A stretch of DNA of 64,000 nt from Paraconiothyrium sp. Pb-2020 (lineage: Eukaryota > Ascomycota > Dothideomycetes > Pleosporales > Didymosphaeriaceae): contig JAJUBI010000005.1 of the NCBI GenBank assembly GCA_022419385.1, positions 434,001 through 498,000 of the forward strand, read 5' to 3'. The position numbers were made by a program, and so were the translations under genes. The notes under the pieces were generated by a model. That model had not been told where the DNA came from. It saw only the letters and a list, made by a program, of their open reading frames with translations, and did no database searches. Shown here one piece after another: positions 34,950-44,884 of this stretch (positions are counted from its first letter, which is position 1; the number at the start of each line of letters is the position of its first letter).

Positions 34950-36635
34950 ATGGCTGACACTTCGTTCCCTAGGATACATCAGAGACCACATTGGGCTCGT
35001 CCAGGGTTTGACCAGCGCGGTGTACTCTATCGCATGGCTGCGATTGCTTATTCAGCACACGCACTTTCCGAATCCGCAGTATGGCCATTGCTAGCGGACA
35101 AGCCTATCACTCTAAAACAGTTTCAAACCTATCTAGACGCGAGCCGCGGATCCATTCCTTCCTCTCCGATGGCCCTATTCGCTGCTAAGAGCCTGGCCTC
35201 CGGGATTGTCCTCTTCTGCACCGTTGTCGTCACGCTGACTCCTCTTTCTGGTGCCCCGATCATTGGTTATGTTTACGACAAACAGAATATTTCCGTACCT
35301 TTTCTAAGCCAATGTGTTCCCGGAGGAGGAATAGGTCCAGGCTTTCAGCAACATAATCCTCCCAGAAGCATACGCGCATCCGCATCGAGCCTGTACACTT
35401 CTTGGTCAGCCGCGCTCGCCGAGGAGCCTTTACCAAATTACAGGGATTGGTTCGTCGATAGGAGCAGTCTTGTGCAACGCGGAAACATGAGCGTAGAAGC
35501 TGTAAGATTGAAGCAAAACATAACCTGCTATGCCTGGCAGCCAGAGAAGCCCAAAGCCAAGAAAGGACATCTTATCTTTCAAACAAATATGTGGCGAAAG
35601 ACAGGGCCACGTAGAGGACACAGTCGTGAGGTCAGTGTACTGCGCAGAGCTAGGCTCGCTGTTTGGGCGCATGATTACGTTTTCCTGTCGCCGACACGTA
35701 CGAGCACAATGCTTGTTTTCGCCGCCCCGAATGGCACCGTTGAAGGAGGTAGTACCTCCACCGACGTCCCGGGCGATTCAAAGCCGTTCGTATCGCACAT
35801 CAGTACCATTGCTTGTAACGTTGACCTTGAGTTCATCGACGACATCCTGACTATCGGCAATTATCCTTCCCATGACGATAGAACAGTTCCTATCAACACC
35901 TTGCGCGATATCATGATAACGCAGCCAAACTCTACCGTGGACAAAACAATAAGATACGACCCTGAAAACAACACTGAAGACACACTCAACGAGTTGGCTC
36001 TCTGGATGACCGTCGCACCAATCACAAATGGTGTCAGTGTTGAAGGAGCGCAGCCTCTATACGACTACAAAAAGAACGAGTTACCGGTGCATGTCACAAC
36101 ACCTGCCTCGGGTGGTCTAAACGACAAATGGGACTTCTCGTACATCGAAAATTTCATCAGCGTCTCTATAGGCGCATCCGCCATTGGAGACAGCTCATCA
36201 TGGTCCATCGGTGATGATCACAAGGTAAACATTACCTCTCATCTTTCACAACCAAAATTGGACCCTTCAAGGCCCCTAGTCCTCATAATCCCACCAGCCA
36301 TCATCCTTGTCAGTGCCATTGTGCTGCTTGTGTGCAATTTGCGCCTGTATCGCCAAGCGAGACTGCCAATTATGCGATTAGCCACGCTTAGCGAAATTCT
36401 GAAAAGTTCGCAAACCACGTCTCTCCGTGAGGCAGCAGTCAGCGAAATGCAAAGACCAGGTGCTCCTTCAGGACTAGAGCAACTCGCCATCAAGTTCGAA
36501 AGCCTGGATAATGGGCTTTGGGGACTTGAAGCATACAACGAACACCAACGGCTTCTTCGTGGGCAAGAACTTTATTCTCGAAATCCTTCTACAATAACAG
36601 CAGATACATTAGGCTACGAAGGCTACAGCCACTGA
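34950..36635 (+). CDS. Fungal integral membrane protein, function unknown
   Basis: Single long exon of 561 residues from ATG at 34,950. The N-terminal part has LADKPITLKQFQTYLDASRGS, followed by a hydrophobic segment at about residues 88-112 (SGIVLFCTVVVTLTPLSGAPIIG). A long probably extracellular domain follows with several N-glycosylation sites (NMS, NIT, NGT, NST, NNT). A second membrane helix is at about 447-468 (PLVLIIPPAIILVSAIVLLV), followed by a cytoplasmic tail. This layout and the ITLKQFQTYL...RGS box resemble a widespread uncharacterised ascomycete membrane family (close to DUF3176-type proteins; from memory, not searched). An additional N-terminal exon with one more helix is possible upstream. 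No enzyme motif is visible. Confidence 0.7.
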   Translation: MADTSFPRIHQRPHWARPGFDQRGVLYRMAAIAYSAHALSESAVWPLLADKPITLKQFQTYLDASRGSIPSSPMALFAAKSLASGIVLFCTVVVTLTPLSGAPIIGYVYDKQNISVPFLSQCVPGGGIGPGFQQHNPPRSIRASASSLYTSWSAALAEEPLPNYRDWFVDRSSLVQRGNMSVEAVRLKQNITCYAWQPEKPKAKKGHLIFQTNMWRKTGPRRGHSREVSVLRRARLAVWAHDYVFLSPTRTSTMLVFAAPNGTVEGGSTSTDVPGDSKPFVSHISTIACNVDLEFIDDILTIGNYPSHDDRTVPINTLRDIMITQPNSTVDKTIRYDPENNTEDTLNELALWMTVAPITNGVSVEGAQPLYDYKKNELPVHVTTPASGGLNDKWDFSYIENFISVSIGASAIGDSSSWSIGDDHKVNITSHLSQPKLDPSRPLVLIIPPAIILVSAIVLLVCNLRLYRQARLPIMRLATLSEILKSSQTTSLREAAVSEMQRPGAPSGLEQLAIKFESLDNGLWGLEAYNEHQRLLRGQELYSRNPSTITADTLGYEGYSH

Positions 36636-36690
36636 AATAGATCGTACGTACTAGTATTCTTTAGTTTCCAAACCCAATGTTCGGTTGGTT

Positions 36691-36713
36691 GGGGGGGGGG
36701 GGGGGGGGGGGGG
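36691..36713. repeat. Poly-G run of 23 bases
   Basis: An uninterrupted homopolymer of 23 G, just after the membrane-protein gene. The exact length is likely to vary or be uncertain in any assembly. Confidence 0.95.
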
Positions 36714-36761
36714 TTGCCATTGGAAAGGTTCTCGGGAGAAGACACCCACTTGTACTGCACG

Positions 36762-37739
36762 TTACCATTTGTTCCTCATATTCTTATCACACAATATCCG
36801 TGCCAAAAACAGGAACAGTGCTCCAATTGTCATCGTAAGACCCTAGAAATGATTTAGTTGACTTGAGACGAAATCTAAAAGGGCGAATATACGTACGGCG
36901 AATATAATTACGTTGTTGTAAGCGTCCGGCTCAGTCCCCCCAACTAGAGCGCCAGCAATTGGCGTACCAGTCAATGTAGCAACAGCCGCGAGTGTAAAGA
37001 AAGCGCCTATGCGTGCCCCGATGCGATCCTCAGGAGAAATTTGTGCCACAACTGCCGGGGTGACACTGATAAAGATGCCCGACGAGAACCCGTATAGGCA
37101 TACAAATGCAACTACGGTGGTGAAGTTGATAGCTGGCATCCACATAGCCAAGCAGAAGATACCCGAACGTAGCGTCATTGGATACAGTAAATTGAGTCGG
37201 CCGAGTCTGTCTGCCAGGAAGCCGCCAATGATGCGTCCAAAGATACTGGAACCGTTGATCAAAGGCAGAAGATAACTGTGAATCGTGGCGGAGGGATGGT
37301 GCGCAACCATGTAAGGCTCTACACGAACAGTAAGTGATTGATTGGTGCAGGTTAGCAATTAGGACTGACCGATGTAGTAGTAGGGAACATATAAACCTAA
37401 ACTAGCCACAAAATTTCCAATTTCTAGAACAATGTACCTCGGATATCTGAATCCGTTGAAGTCCAGCAAAGTCTTGTGCGCGATGGTTGTGGTTTTCTTT
37501 GGAGTTCCTTTGTCTGACGAAACACAAATGGCGACAAGGAAACAGCATAAGAAGAGCAACGCTGCGACTCTTACGGACCAGCTGAAACCTATCTTCGGTA
37601 CGATGCGTGAGAACATGATAGGTAGACAAACACCACCAATGCTGCTTCCGCCAGCGACTACCCCCATTGCTAGGGCGCGACGCTGTTTGAAATGTTGTCC
37701 CGCAACAGCAAGTGCGGGCTGCACTGCAAAAGATACCAT
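36762..37739 (-). pseudogene. MFS transporter, monocarboxylate-permease type, N-terminal half missing
   Basis: Three exons, 37,739-37,370, 37,318-36,897 and 36,842-36,762, splice in frame to 290 residues and end CDKNMRNKW. The sequence corresponds to helices 4-12 of fungal monocarboxylate-type permeases: QHFKQRRALAMGVVAGGSSIGGV, then LPLINGSSIFGRIIGGFLADRLGR, then a C-terminal helix GLTMTIGALFLFLARIL. Family members are about 430-480 residues and begin with three to four further helices, which I cannot find upstream. Only a degraded QPFLSQIC-like trace near 37,800-37,830 resembles the preceding helix, and it follows a stop. The product, if made, would not be a complete transporter. I call it a 5'-truncated relic, though a very diverged first exon is possible. 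Confidence 0.6.
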
Positions 37740-39773
37740 CAGGCTGAAAAAGGCACCCTATCACGATTAGACAAGTGTTTCATACTGGTCTCCTACTAGC
37801 CGACATATTTGTGAGAGGAAAGGCTGCTATATGGCCCCGGGTTGAGCAAATTCCAAAAGCTTCCATGAGGCACTCTGTCTTTCACTACTCAACTCCCACA
37901 ACCTCAACCAGTCCAGCCAGTGTTACCTGGACATCTACAGTCATCAATAAAGGCCACAGACTCACCTCGATGTTCAACGAGGCACTACGAACCATAATTA
38001 AAGGCATGCAGACGCTGAGTTAACCTTGAAACGAGGAGTCGTCGATGTTGATTGTGTCGAGGTCGTTCGAGTAATACAGTGACTGACTGCATGCATTGAA
38101 TGTTTGAGTCCTCTTATCGTTCAGCAATATATTTGAAGTTCCTGGAACTAGGTTCGTGTTGTTGCTGCACCCCACTCGAATTCGCGGTGAACCGCGCCTT
38201 CAGTCCGACGCGTCACGCGGTTGACTTCACTTTCACTTCCAACTTCACTTCCGCCTTCCGCCTTCCGCCTTCACCACGGGTACATCTGCCTTGAAATTGC
38301 TGACTCACGCGCTAGCGTCGTTCCTGCTATAAAAACCCCCGCTGTCGCGCTCTCAACTTCCTTTCCCCACGGGCGTTGTGTTCGACTGCTGGTACCTCAC
38401 CTCAGGCGGCACTTCATCGAAAGACTGACCTCTTTCCATTCCCCAGGAGCTTCCCGTGATCACGCTCTTGAAGACTGTTCGGCACCGGGCCGTTCAGTGC
38501 AGGTTCGTCATGTGTCTTGATCGGCTGGCACGCCTGCAACAGCTTGCCCGGGAGCTGTCACCCAAACGCATATCGAAGCGCTTTGAAGACTGTAACGTGC
38601 TTGCAGTGCAGGTTCCTCAAGGTCTGTCCGATGAGATCATCAGGTCCACGAACGTGCGCACTCTATAAAAGATACAGCACATCAGATCAGCCTGCGGGGC
38701 GACTCGTCGTTCCCACTTCCACGGGGTTCTCGTTGAGGGGCCATTCCGTGAAGCTACCTCGGCACCTTAACGGCGGCAGTGCTGAGGTGGGCGGGTTATC
38801 GGTACTGGATATCTGGGTGAACCTGGAGTCCTTTACCTAGAGTCATCTGTGCGGTTCGCAGATGCGCCTGCGTCGTCGATCTTACCACCCAGTTTCGTGG
38901 GTTGAATAGGTTGCAACATCCAGATTGAGACCCTGAAGGATCGGGAACAAGCCAAGTACCGATCAGACGTTGAAGCGTAAAGCTGAGTCGTCGAGTGACA
39001 CTACACTCATCACCTGGCAGTGGAGCGGATGCTGAGCCAGGGAGCGGAAACTACGCTCAGCCCCGAGGGGGTGCTTTCGTCGGGACTTGTCTCCTGCTCG
39101 AAGAATTTTTTGACCACCACACACTTCTATTTTTTCGTTGACGGTTCGAACGCTGCTCGATCGTCGAAGAAGAGCTTTGGTAAAAGGTGTCGAAAGGAGC
39201 GTACGATGCGCTCAATGCATTTAACGATCGTACCGCAAGGTATGGGCTCTTGTCCAAGGATCCACCGAGCCCGAGTTAATCGCTGATGCGCACGCAGTCC
39301 CTACACAAGTTCGAAGTCCAAAAATTCGACATGCCGCTGCAGTCTCCAAAACACCTCAAAGGCAATCATCACGACCCCAACTCCCGACTTCACGCTCTAC
39401 TTTGCCTTCTGAATGGGCTTTATGGCGGCAGCTCCCTGCACTCACCATCATCGTCCCCAGGCACGTAGCTCACGGAAAGAGCACATCCTTAAACGCCATC
39501 ACTAGCTCAACCACGATAGTACACAGGTCTGAGTTCGCGCGCAACACCATTTTCAACTCGGGGTACGCTAATGGGAGGGTATACAGGTGCGATCGCGGCG
39601 CGTGCGGAAGACTGGCAGGAGATTATGTCTGCGGAGAGGCAAAGGAATTGACCAAGACAGTCTGTGGGCACACGGTCACGAGTAGTACAAAGGACGAACG
39701 AAGCGCGGCAGAACCCATTGTACAAGATCAGCGGCCGGATATCTTAGCATTGCACATTCGCATCCGACAACAT
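37740..39773. other. Intergenic, 2 kb, no gene supported
   Basis: Holds the decayed 5' region of the MFS gene at its left end. Plus-strand frames of 60-107 codons near 38,100-38,840 and 39,020-39,470 have no recognisable features. Short imperfect repeats occur (CTTCCGCC units at 38,245-38,275; GAAGACTGT...GTGCAGGTTC twice at 38,468 and 38,584). Confidence 0.4.
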
Positions 39774-41243
39774 TCATACAGAAGCTCCCCTCCCATGACC
39801 AGTATCCTTCATTTCAAACGTGAGAAACTGAGTCTTCTGCGCCATCCATTGCTCCACCTTCACTCCGTCCTCCCTCTCATCTTCCCTGACCTCATAAAAC
39901 TCATGTTCCAAACACTTGCTCGGGAACTTCTCCATATCTTCCCACTCACCGTCTTCGCTCTTTCCGAAACTAGCATAGCATGCAGCGCAAAGATCGATAT
40001 CCGCACAAGTGCGACAGAAGAACCACCTGTCGCCGAGAGTGATTATCCCAGAGCAAGCGTCGCATTTCTTGAAATCATGCTTCTCCACTTCTCCAGTTGA
40101 CTTCGCCACCTCTTCAGTCGAACATAGACAGTTGCGCTGCGGCACGCCTGATCGCTTGCCTGTCTCGTAGACAGTGTTCGAGAGCCTGAAGGCCATGTTG
40201 CCGTCGGTGATTCTGCCGGCCCAGATAAAGAGGCGGCCGACTTGCTTGAGATTATGCGCGTAGAAAGACGGATGTACCGCGACGAGATCGAGCGCGTCGC
40301 GCAAATAGCGGAGAACGACGTTGGAGGTTACGTTCTCCGAATTTGCCAATGCCTTCCAGCCCTGTCTGACGTACACGCCTATCAGCATGCCTCGTACCAT
40401 CTGTGTGCCCAATGGTTCGGTGTTCAGCATGCCCTCCTCCTTCTCCGTCTCAGCCAACAGTTCGATACAAATGGGTTCAGCAGCTTCATAGTTCTTAGCC
40501 ATGAAGTAAGCCATAGCGCGCATCTTCCTGCAGAACATGAACAGAGAGGGGTTGATGAGGAGACGACATTTTGGATCTTTGCGCCGGTGATAGTTTTGTA
40601 GCTCCACTGCCCGAGTCAGTTCCTCTGCGCTTCTCTCGTATTGCTCTGCCACGAAGTGCAATTGTCCGGCTCGTGCGAAGCCTGGGATTAGGACCTTGTG
40701 GTCTTTTCCCTTCGTTTGTTCGAAGAAGAGGATGTATTTCTCCCACATCCTTCTTTCCAACTCCATGTCTTTCTGCATGCGAGAGGCAAGGAGCAGGCTG
40801 GTGATCGCCGCATGCATGTTGACATCGTAAGGCCCCACAGCATCTTCGCCTTCCTTAAACGCCGTCTCGATCTCAGCCAGCGACGGCTTGGACGCTAATT
40901 CCGGCGGGCTCCAGTACCGTCGCGTGAAGTATGCTCTCCAGGTACGCTTTCGTTCCGTGTGCGCCTCGACATCTTCCACCACGCGCCGCAGGTCAAGGAT
41001 CGAAGTCAGTTGCTCAGCGTTGAGATGCGCGTCGAACCGTTTCTTCCTCATCTCCTCTTTCACCTCCCGCCAAAGCCACCACCCAAATCCAACAAGATAT
41101 GGCGTCCAGACCACGGCCCCAACCCAGCTTTTGAACATGCCTGTGATTGCGACGTAGAGGATGCCCGCAAGCATGACATAGCCGCCTAGAGCTCTGGCAT
41201 AGCGCCCGACGCGGACGATCTCTGGCGGCACGTGGACTCCCAT
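39774..41243 (-). CDS. Membrane-anchored protein with C-terminal ZZ-type zinc finger
   Basis: Single exon, 489 residues, start ATG at 41,243. Two hydrophobic segments at about residues 18-36 and 41-58 suggest membrane insertion near the N-terminus. A helical middle region (about 95-360) has repeated alanine-rich pairs (AGQLHFVAEQYERSAEELTRAVELQ, AMAYFMAKNYEAAEPICIELLAE) that look like TPR-type hairpins. A ZZ zinc finger lies at about 395-450: CDACSG, WFFCRTCADIDLCAACY, and a closing CLEHEF. ZZ fingers usually mediate protein binding. Such TPR-plus-ZZ proteins are widespread in Dothideomycetes without a known role. No neighbour shares its strand closely enough to suggest co-regulation. Confidence 0.78.
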   Translation of the reverse strand: MGVHVPPEIVRVGRYARALGGYVMLAGILYVAITGMFKSWVGAVVWTPYLVGFGWWLWREVKEEMRKKRFDAHLNAEQLTSILDLRRVVEDVEAHTERKRTWRAYFTRRYWSPPELASKPSLAEIETAFKEGEDAVGPYDVNMHAAITSLLLASRMQKDMELERRMWEKYILFFEQTKGKDHKVLIPGFARAGQLHFVAEQYERSAEELTRAVELQNYHRRKDPKCRLLINPSLFMFCRKMRAMAYFMAKNYEAAEPICIELLAETEKEEGMLNTEPLGTQMVRGMLIGVYVRQGWKALANSENVTSNVVLRYLRDALDLVAVHPSFYAHNLKQVGRLFIWAGRITDGNMAFRLSNTVYETGKRSGVPQRNCLCSTEEVAKSTGEVEKHDFKKCDACSGIITLGDRWFFCRTCADIDLCAACYASFGKSEDGEWEDMEKFPSKCLEHEFYEVREDEREDGVKVEQWMAQKTQFLTFEMKDTGHGRGASV

Positions 41244-42019
41244 CGTTCAAAGCGGCCTCAGTCGCGACAGTGAAAAGCGAGCGATGCAGAGCAGTCTGCA
41301 ATTATAGGGCTAATATGAAACGACTCCGCCGTGTGTTAGGCGGTCAAGGCGGGCCACGGGCTGCGCCACGACCGGCTTGGCCGGTGCAGCTATCTGAGGC
41401 ATATGGTGGGGTCCAGAAAGCGGAATGCAGTGTGTGCAAAAAGGACGGATACGCGCACGAGTGCAGAAGTAGTATGCGCATTCCTACTACGGTGAACTGT
41501 TAGGCAGTGTAGGGACAAAACTAAATCGTAAATCGATTTCCTGGAATCAACGTCACCACCCACCTGTCTCCACAGAACAGGCTTGAATCCTGTAAAGAGT
41601 AGCTAGATTTGTAGGGCTTCGTACGTTCAGTAGATCTGTATAGAGCAAATGGAGGTGTAGCAAGTACGTAGGGCGTAGGAGGGGTGCGCTGAGGTGGCTG
41701 AGTTGCCTGCGTGAGGCCTGGGCGAAAGGCATGCGTAAGAGGCAGACTCCGCGAGGAGATGCCTAAAAGCTGGCGAGTCGCTCACTAACTTTTGGGCACC
41801 TCCTCGCTAATTTCTAGGTACCCTAGCACCAATCTCTAGGCACCCCTCGCTAAAATTTACGTGCCTCTCGTGTATGCCTCTCGTCCGCCGTACGTAGCCT
41901 TTCCGGTGTGGCGTTCTACGACAGCAAAGTGCAATACGAGATAGAAAAGCACAACCCCGCCGCGCATTCCTGCCTGTCCTCATTCCCACCTTACACCCAA
42001 CTCATCCGACTCATACCCC
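41244..42019. other. Intergenic with short degenerate repeats
   Basis: Between 41,775 and 41,880 there are about four imperfect copies of a unit resembling CTCGCTAANTTCTAGGCACC. No gene is seen. The region holds the promoters of the ZZ gene (left) and the F-box gene (right). Confidence 0.45.
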
Positions 42020-42349
42020 ATGATAATGTCCAAAAGCACAGAGTTACTCAGCCTTCCCGATGAACTCCTTGCCGAGATCATCCTCAGCGTCACCGGCCCA
42101 AAGCGCACGCAAACCCTAGCCGCACTCTGCCTGACTTGCAGGCGCCTCTGTCGCATCGCAGACAACCCGCTATACGAGCAGATACAAATGCAGCTAGGGA
42201 AAGAAGACCTCTTAACCCGGAGCCTCAAAGCGCGACATGACTCTAAAGATCGGATTGTGGACGTAGGATCCGGCTGCGTGATGACGATCTGGTTCACAGC
42301 TGAACAGCCTTGTCTTAGTTCTGCATGGCAGGGAACAACCTTGTCTTAG
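42020..42349 (+). CDS. Short F-box protein, probably truncated
   Basis: 109 residues from ATG at 42,020. Residues about 8-55 are a clear F-box: LLSLPDELLAEIILSVTG then ALCLTCRRLCRIADNPLYEQI. F-box proteins bind Skp1 and bring substrates to SCF ubiquitin ligases; the substrate-binding part normally follows and is several hundred residues in such fungal proteins. Here the frame ends soon after, inside a 31-base tandem duplication. I see no continuing homology downstream. It is either a truncated gene or one with an unrecognised intron after about residue 85. Confidence 0.55.
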   Translation: MIMSKSTELLSLPDELLAEIILSVTGPKRTQTLAALCLTCRRLCRIADNPLYEQIQMQLGKEDLLTRSLKARHDSKDRIVDVGSGCVMTIWFTAEQPCLSSAWQGTTLS

Positions 42350-42364
42350 TTCTGCATGGGAGAA
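42303..42364. repeat. 31-base tandem duplication
   Basis: Two copies with period 31. The core CCTTGTCTTAGTTCTGCATGG is at 42,308-42,328 and again at 42,339-42,359. The stop codon of the F-box frame lies in the second copy. Confidence 0.85.
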
Positions 42365-42886
42365 ATACGAGTGGTCCCAGCACCTATGATGCGCACTCAT
42401 CATCAGTCGCCTCGACAACCTCCACTAGACAAAAGAAGGAATATAAATCACTGCTTCACGCCAAGAAAGTGGAATACGCCGCAGGCTGAGGAATGCTTGC
42501 CAGTTGCACGGTCAAGTCGATAGCGTGCATGGCTTTGTATACGCGTGCTGCATCGCTGGGAGAGGAGCCGGCGCTCTGGAGGACCCGTACGGCGCCTTAG
42601 GGCTAGGTCATTTGCTGCCGGAGATGAATCCAGAGGGGGTTATGACGAGGATCTGGGTGATGGGGTAATGAGGGGAGTGGGGGAGTAAGACATCCTTGAG
42701 TGATTGTGTGAGAAGGAAGCATAAACATGTTCATACTCGGAGAACTCGCTATTGTAAGCTTGGGTTTGCGACGTACATCAAGCGCTGTGGTCAGGTCATT
42801 TCGCCTCAGGGGCGAAGACATCGTGTGGAGACTTATAGCTATAGGTATCTGAAGTTGGCCATACTGGCTTAGCTACTCCCAGTAAG
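42365..42886. other. Intergenic, no gene seen
   Basis: Possibly decayed 3' part of the F-box gene; short frames only. The 3' flank of the GT90 gene is at the right. Confidence 0.4.
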
Positions 42887-44884
42887 CTACCTCTCTTCCA
42901 TCAAGTCCCCAACCCACCCCATACCCTCGCGCTCATCTTCACAAACCCTTCTATACTCCAACAGCAGTCGGAGTAAATACACCAGCATATCCTCCTTCCT
43001 CAACACCTTCTCCGCCCACTCCTTCCCCTGCATCGCAATCTTCCTCGCCTGCTCGTCCCGCCCGCCCTCCATCACCAAAGCTCCATCTTCGTCCAGCCCA
43101 TCGCCTTTGCCCACCCACCCAATAAAGTACTCCAGTATGCCATAGAAGTCCACAAACGAGTTTTGCATGGGTACAAAGTGGTACCAAGGTACGAGACGGG
43201 AGTCGTGCCATTCTGAGAAGAGTGTCGCTTTGATGGGGACGGAGGTTGAGCGTAGGAAGGCGAGGTAGCGGCCTGAGAAGCCATTGCCGTCGATGTCGGG
43301 GAGGTATTTGACTGAGAATTGCTTCTTCATGGGTATCGACTTTCGGGTTGAGTAGTAGGGGGTCAGGTGCGTACATTCATCCCCGTACTTGGCTCCGTCT
43401 CCTATGGTACATTGAAGCTCTGTGAAAGCTACATTAGAGATGGACTCGATCCAGCGTCCCAGCTCGAAGTCATTTTGCGCAGCAGAAAGGTCAGATCGGT
43501 ATGTCGGCAAGCGTGCGGTGGGTGGATGATCGAGAGAATGGATTGCTGTTGCGTTCATGAGCGCGACAAAGCGATGGCGATGGAAGTGCGTCCAATTCTC
43601 TGGCGTGTTGCGGCCGCCTGAAGATATTCCTCGCCACGCTACGCTTGTGATCTTCTTGTCCCAGGTCGGGCCGTGGTAGTTACCAGTCGCGTAGTCAGAT
43701 TTGGATTGCCAGTAGGCGAAAGCGGGGAGGAGGATCCCGTTAGTCTGAACACGGAGTCAGCCAGGTATGTAGCAATGTGGGAGAGCAATGTTTTGGCCGT
43801 AAGATATCCGTACCATTGAAAGCTTGCTAGAGGCGAACATAGGTAACAAGGTCTGACTCGTGGACTGGCTCAGTGGGTCGATCAATACGCCGTGCAAGGA
43901 CAGAAGGTCTGGTTGCAAGCAGGGGTCCTTCGCTCGTGTCCAATTTGACACAAAACCCTCGTGTGTGAAGGGTGTAGACCTTATGAGCGCGCAATCGTCT
44001 TTTTCGCAAAAGACAGGAGGCCCTGATAAGTATGTCGGTGCGGAAACGTTTCGTGAAGGCGCGTCAGGGGCGCACGCTGCGCGAACCAACTCCCAGTACG
44101 GGCTTTGATCAGAGAAGGTGGGTTCATCGTACTCGATCACCTCGCCGTCGATGTCAAGAGAACTAAATTGTTGTACGACTTGATGCGCAGGGTGCACCTG
44201 GCGCTTTTCTGAGCCGATGCTGACGTAAGTCGAGATATTTTCCCAGGGCACTGCAACCCGCGGCTCGTCCAGCATGTTCAGCGGTAGATCCATATCTGGC
44301 AGCAGATGCTGTATCTTCATCACCATGTCGATCCACTGATCTAGCCTCTTGCGATCGCCCTTGTGGGTTTGCACCTCCTTGTTACGGACGACCACACGGT
44401 CGGGTAGCTGTCTGGCTTGCTGGCGTATCTGCTTTGCAGGTACACCCCAGAATGGACTCAAGTCATCGTATATCTGGTCGAAGAAGTCTTCTACAATGAT
44501 CACATTGTGGGCGGTCGCGAATGCATACCATTCCTCGAAGCCGGGTGGAGGGTGGCGACCTCGTTGCTTGCGGTACGCGTCGGCGGTCTCGGTCAGGGTC
44601 GTTGTTTGTTTCGATAGCAACGTGCCAAAGGTATTTGTAGCGTTCCTGATCAGGTCGTTGATGGGGTGGGGGTGCGGTGATGCGAGTGTAACAACAATCT
44701 CTTTGGATAATGGAGTATGGCTCCACAAATGGTAGGTGCTGACGGCGACAGCTGTCAAGACAAAGCTGCAGAGGAAACTCAACAGGCGTCTCCAGGTTAC
44801 CTGCCGCTGGAGCATACGAGAGACTGCTGGCTGTGTTGCTATCATGCCGCAAGGATTTAGCATGCGAGGGTTGCAGCGCACCAT
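42887..44884 (-). CDS. GT90 family glycosyltransferase (CAP10-like)
   Basis: Two exons, 44,884-43,814 and 43,744-42,887, with a 69-base intron, give 642 residues in frame. The N-terminus has a short tail and one membrane helix at about residues 33-53 (LLSFLCSFVLTAVAVSTYHLW), the type II topology of Golgi glycosyltransferases. The C-terminal domain carries GT90 features: AWRGISSGGR with WTHFHRHRFV, then KYLPDIDGNGFSGRYLAFLRSTSVPIKATLF, EWHDSRLVPWYHFVPM, and GKEWAEKVLRKEDM. In Cryptococcus, CAP10 is needed for capsule. In ascomycetes related enzymes are thought to add sugars such as xylose to glycoconjugates, but the acceptor here is unknown. The length is normal for the family and the frame is intact. 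Confidence 0.85.

Noticed and set aside
38100..38840. Plus-strand frames that might encode a small protein
   Set aside because: No family features; the sequence contains imperfect short repeats and no credible exon structure.
39402..40100. 232-codon plus-strand frame
   Set aside because: Most of it lies antisense to the 3' part of the ZZ-finger gene, and it has no domain of its own.
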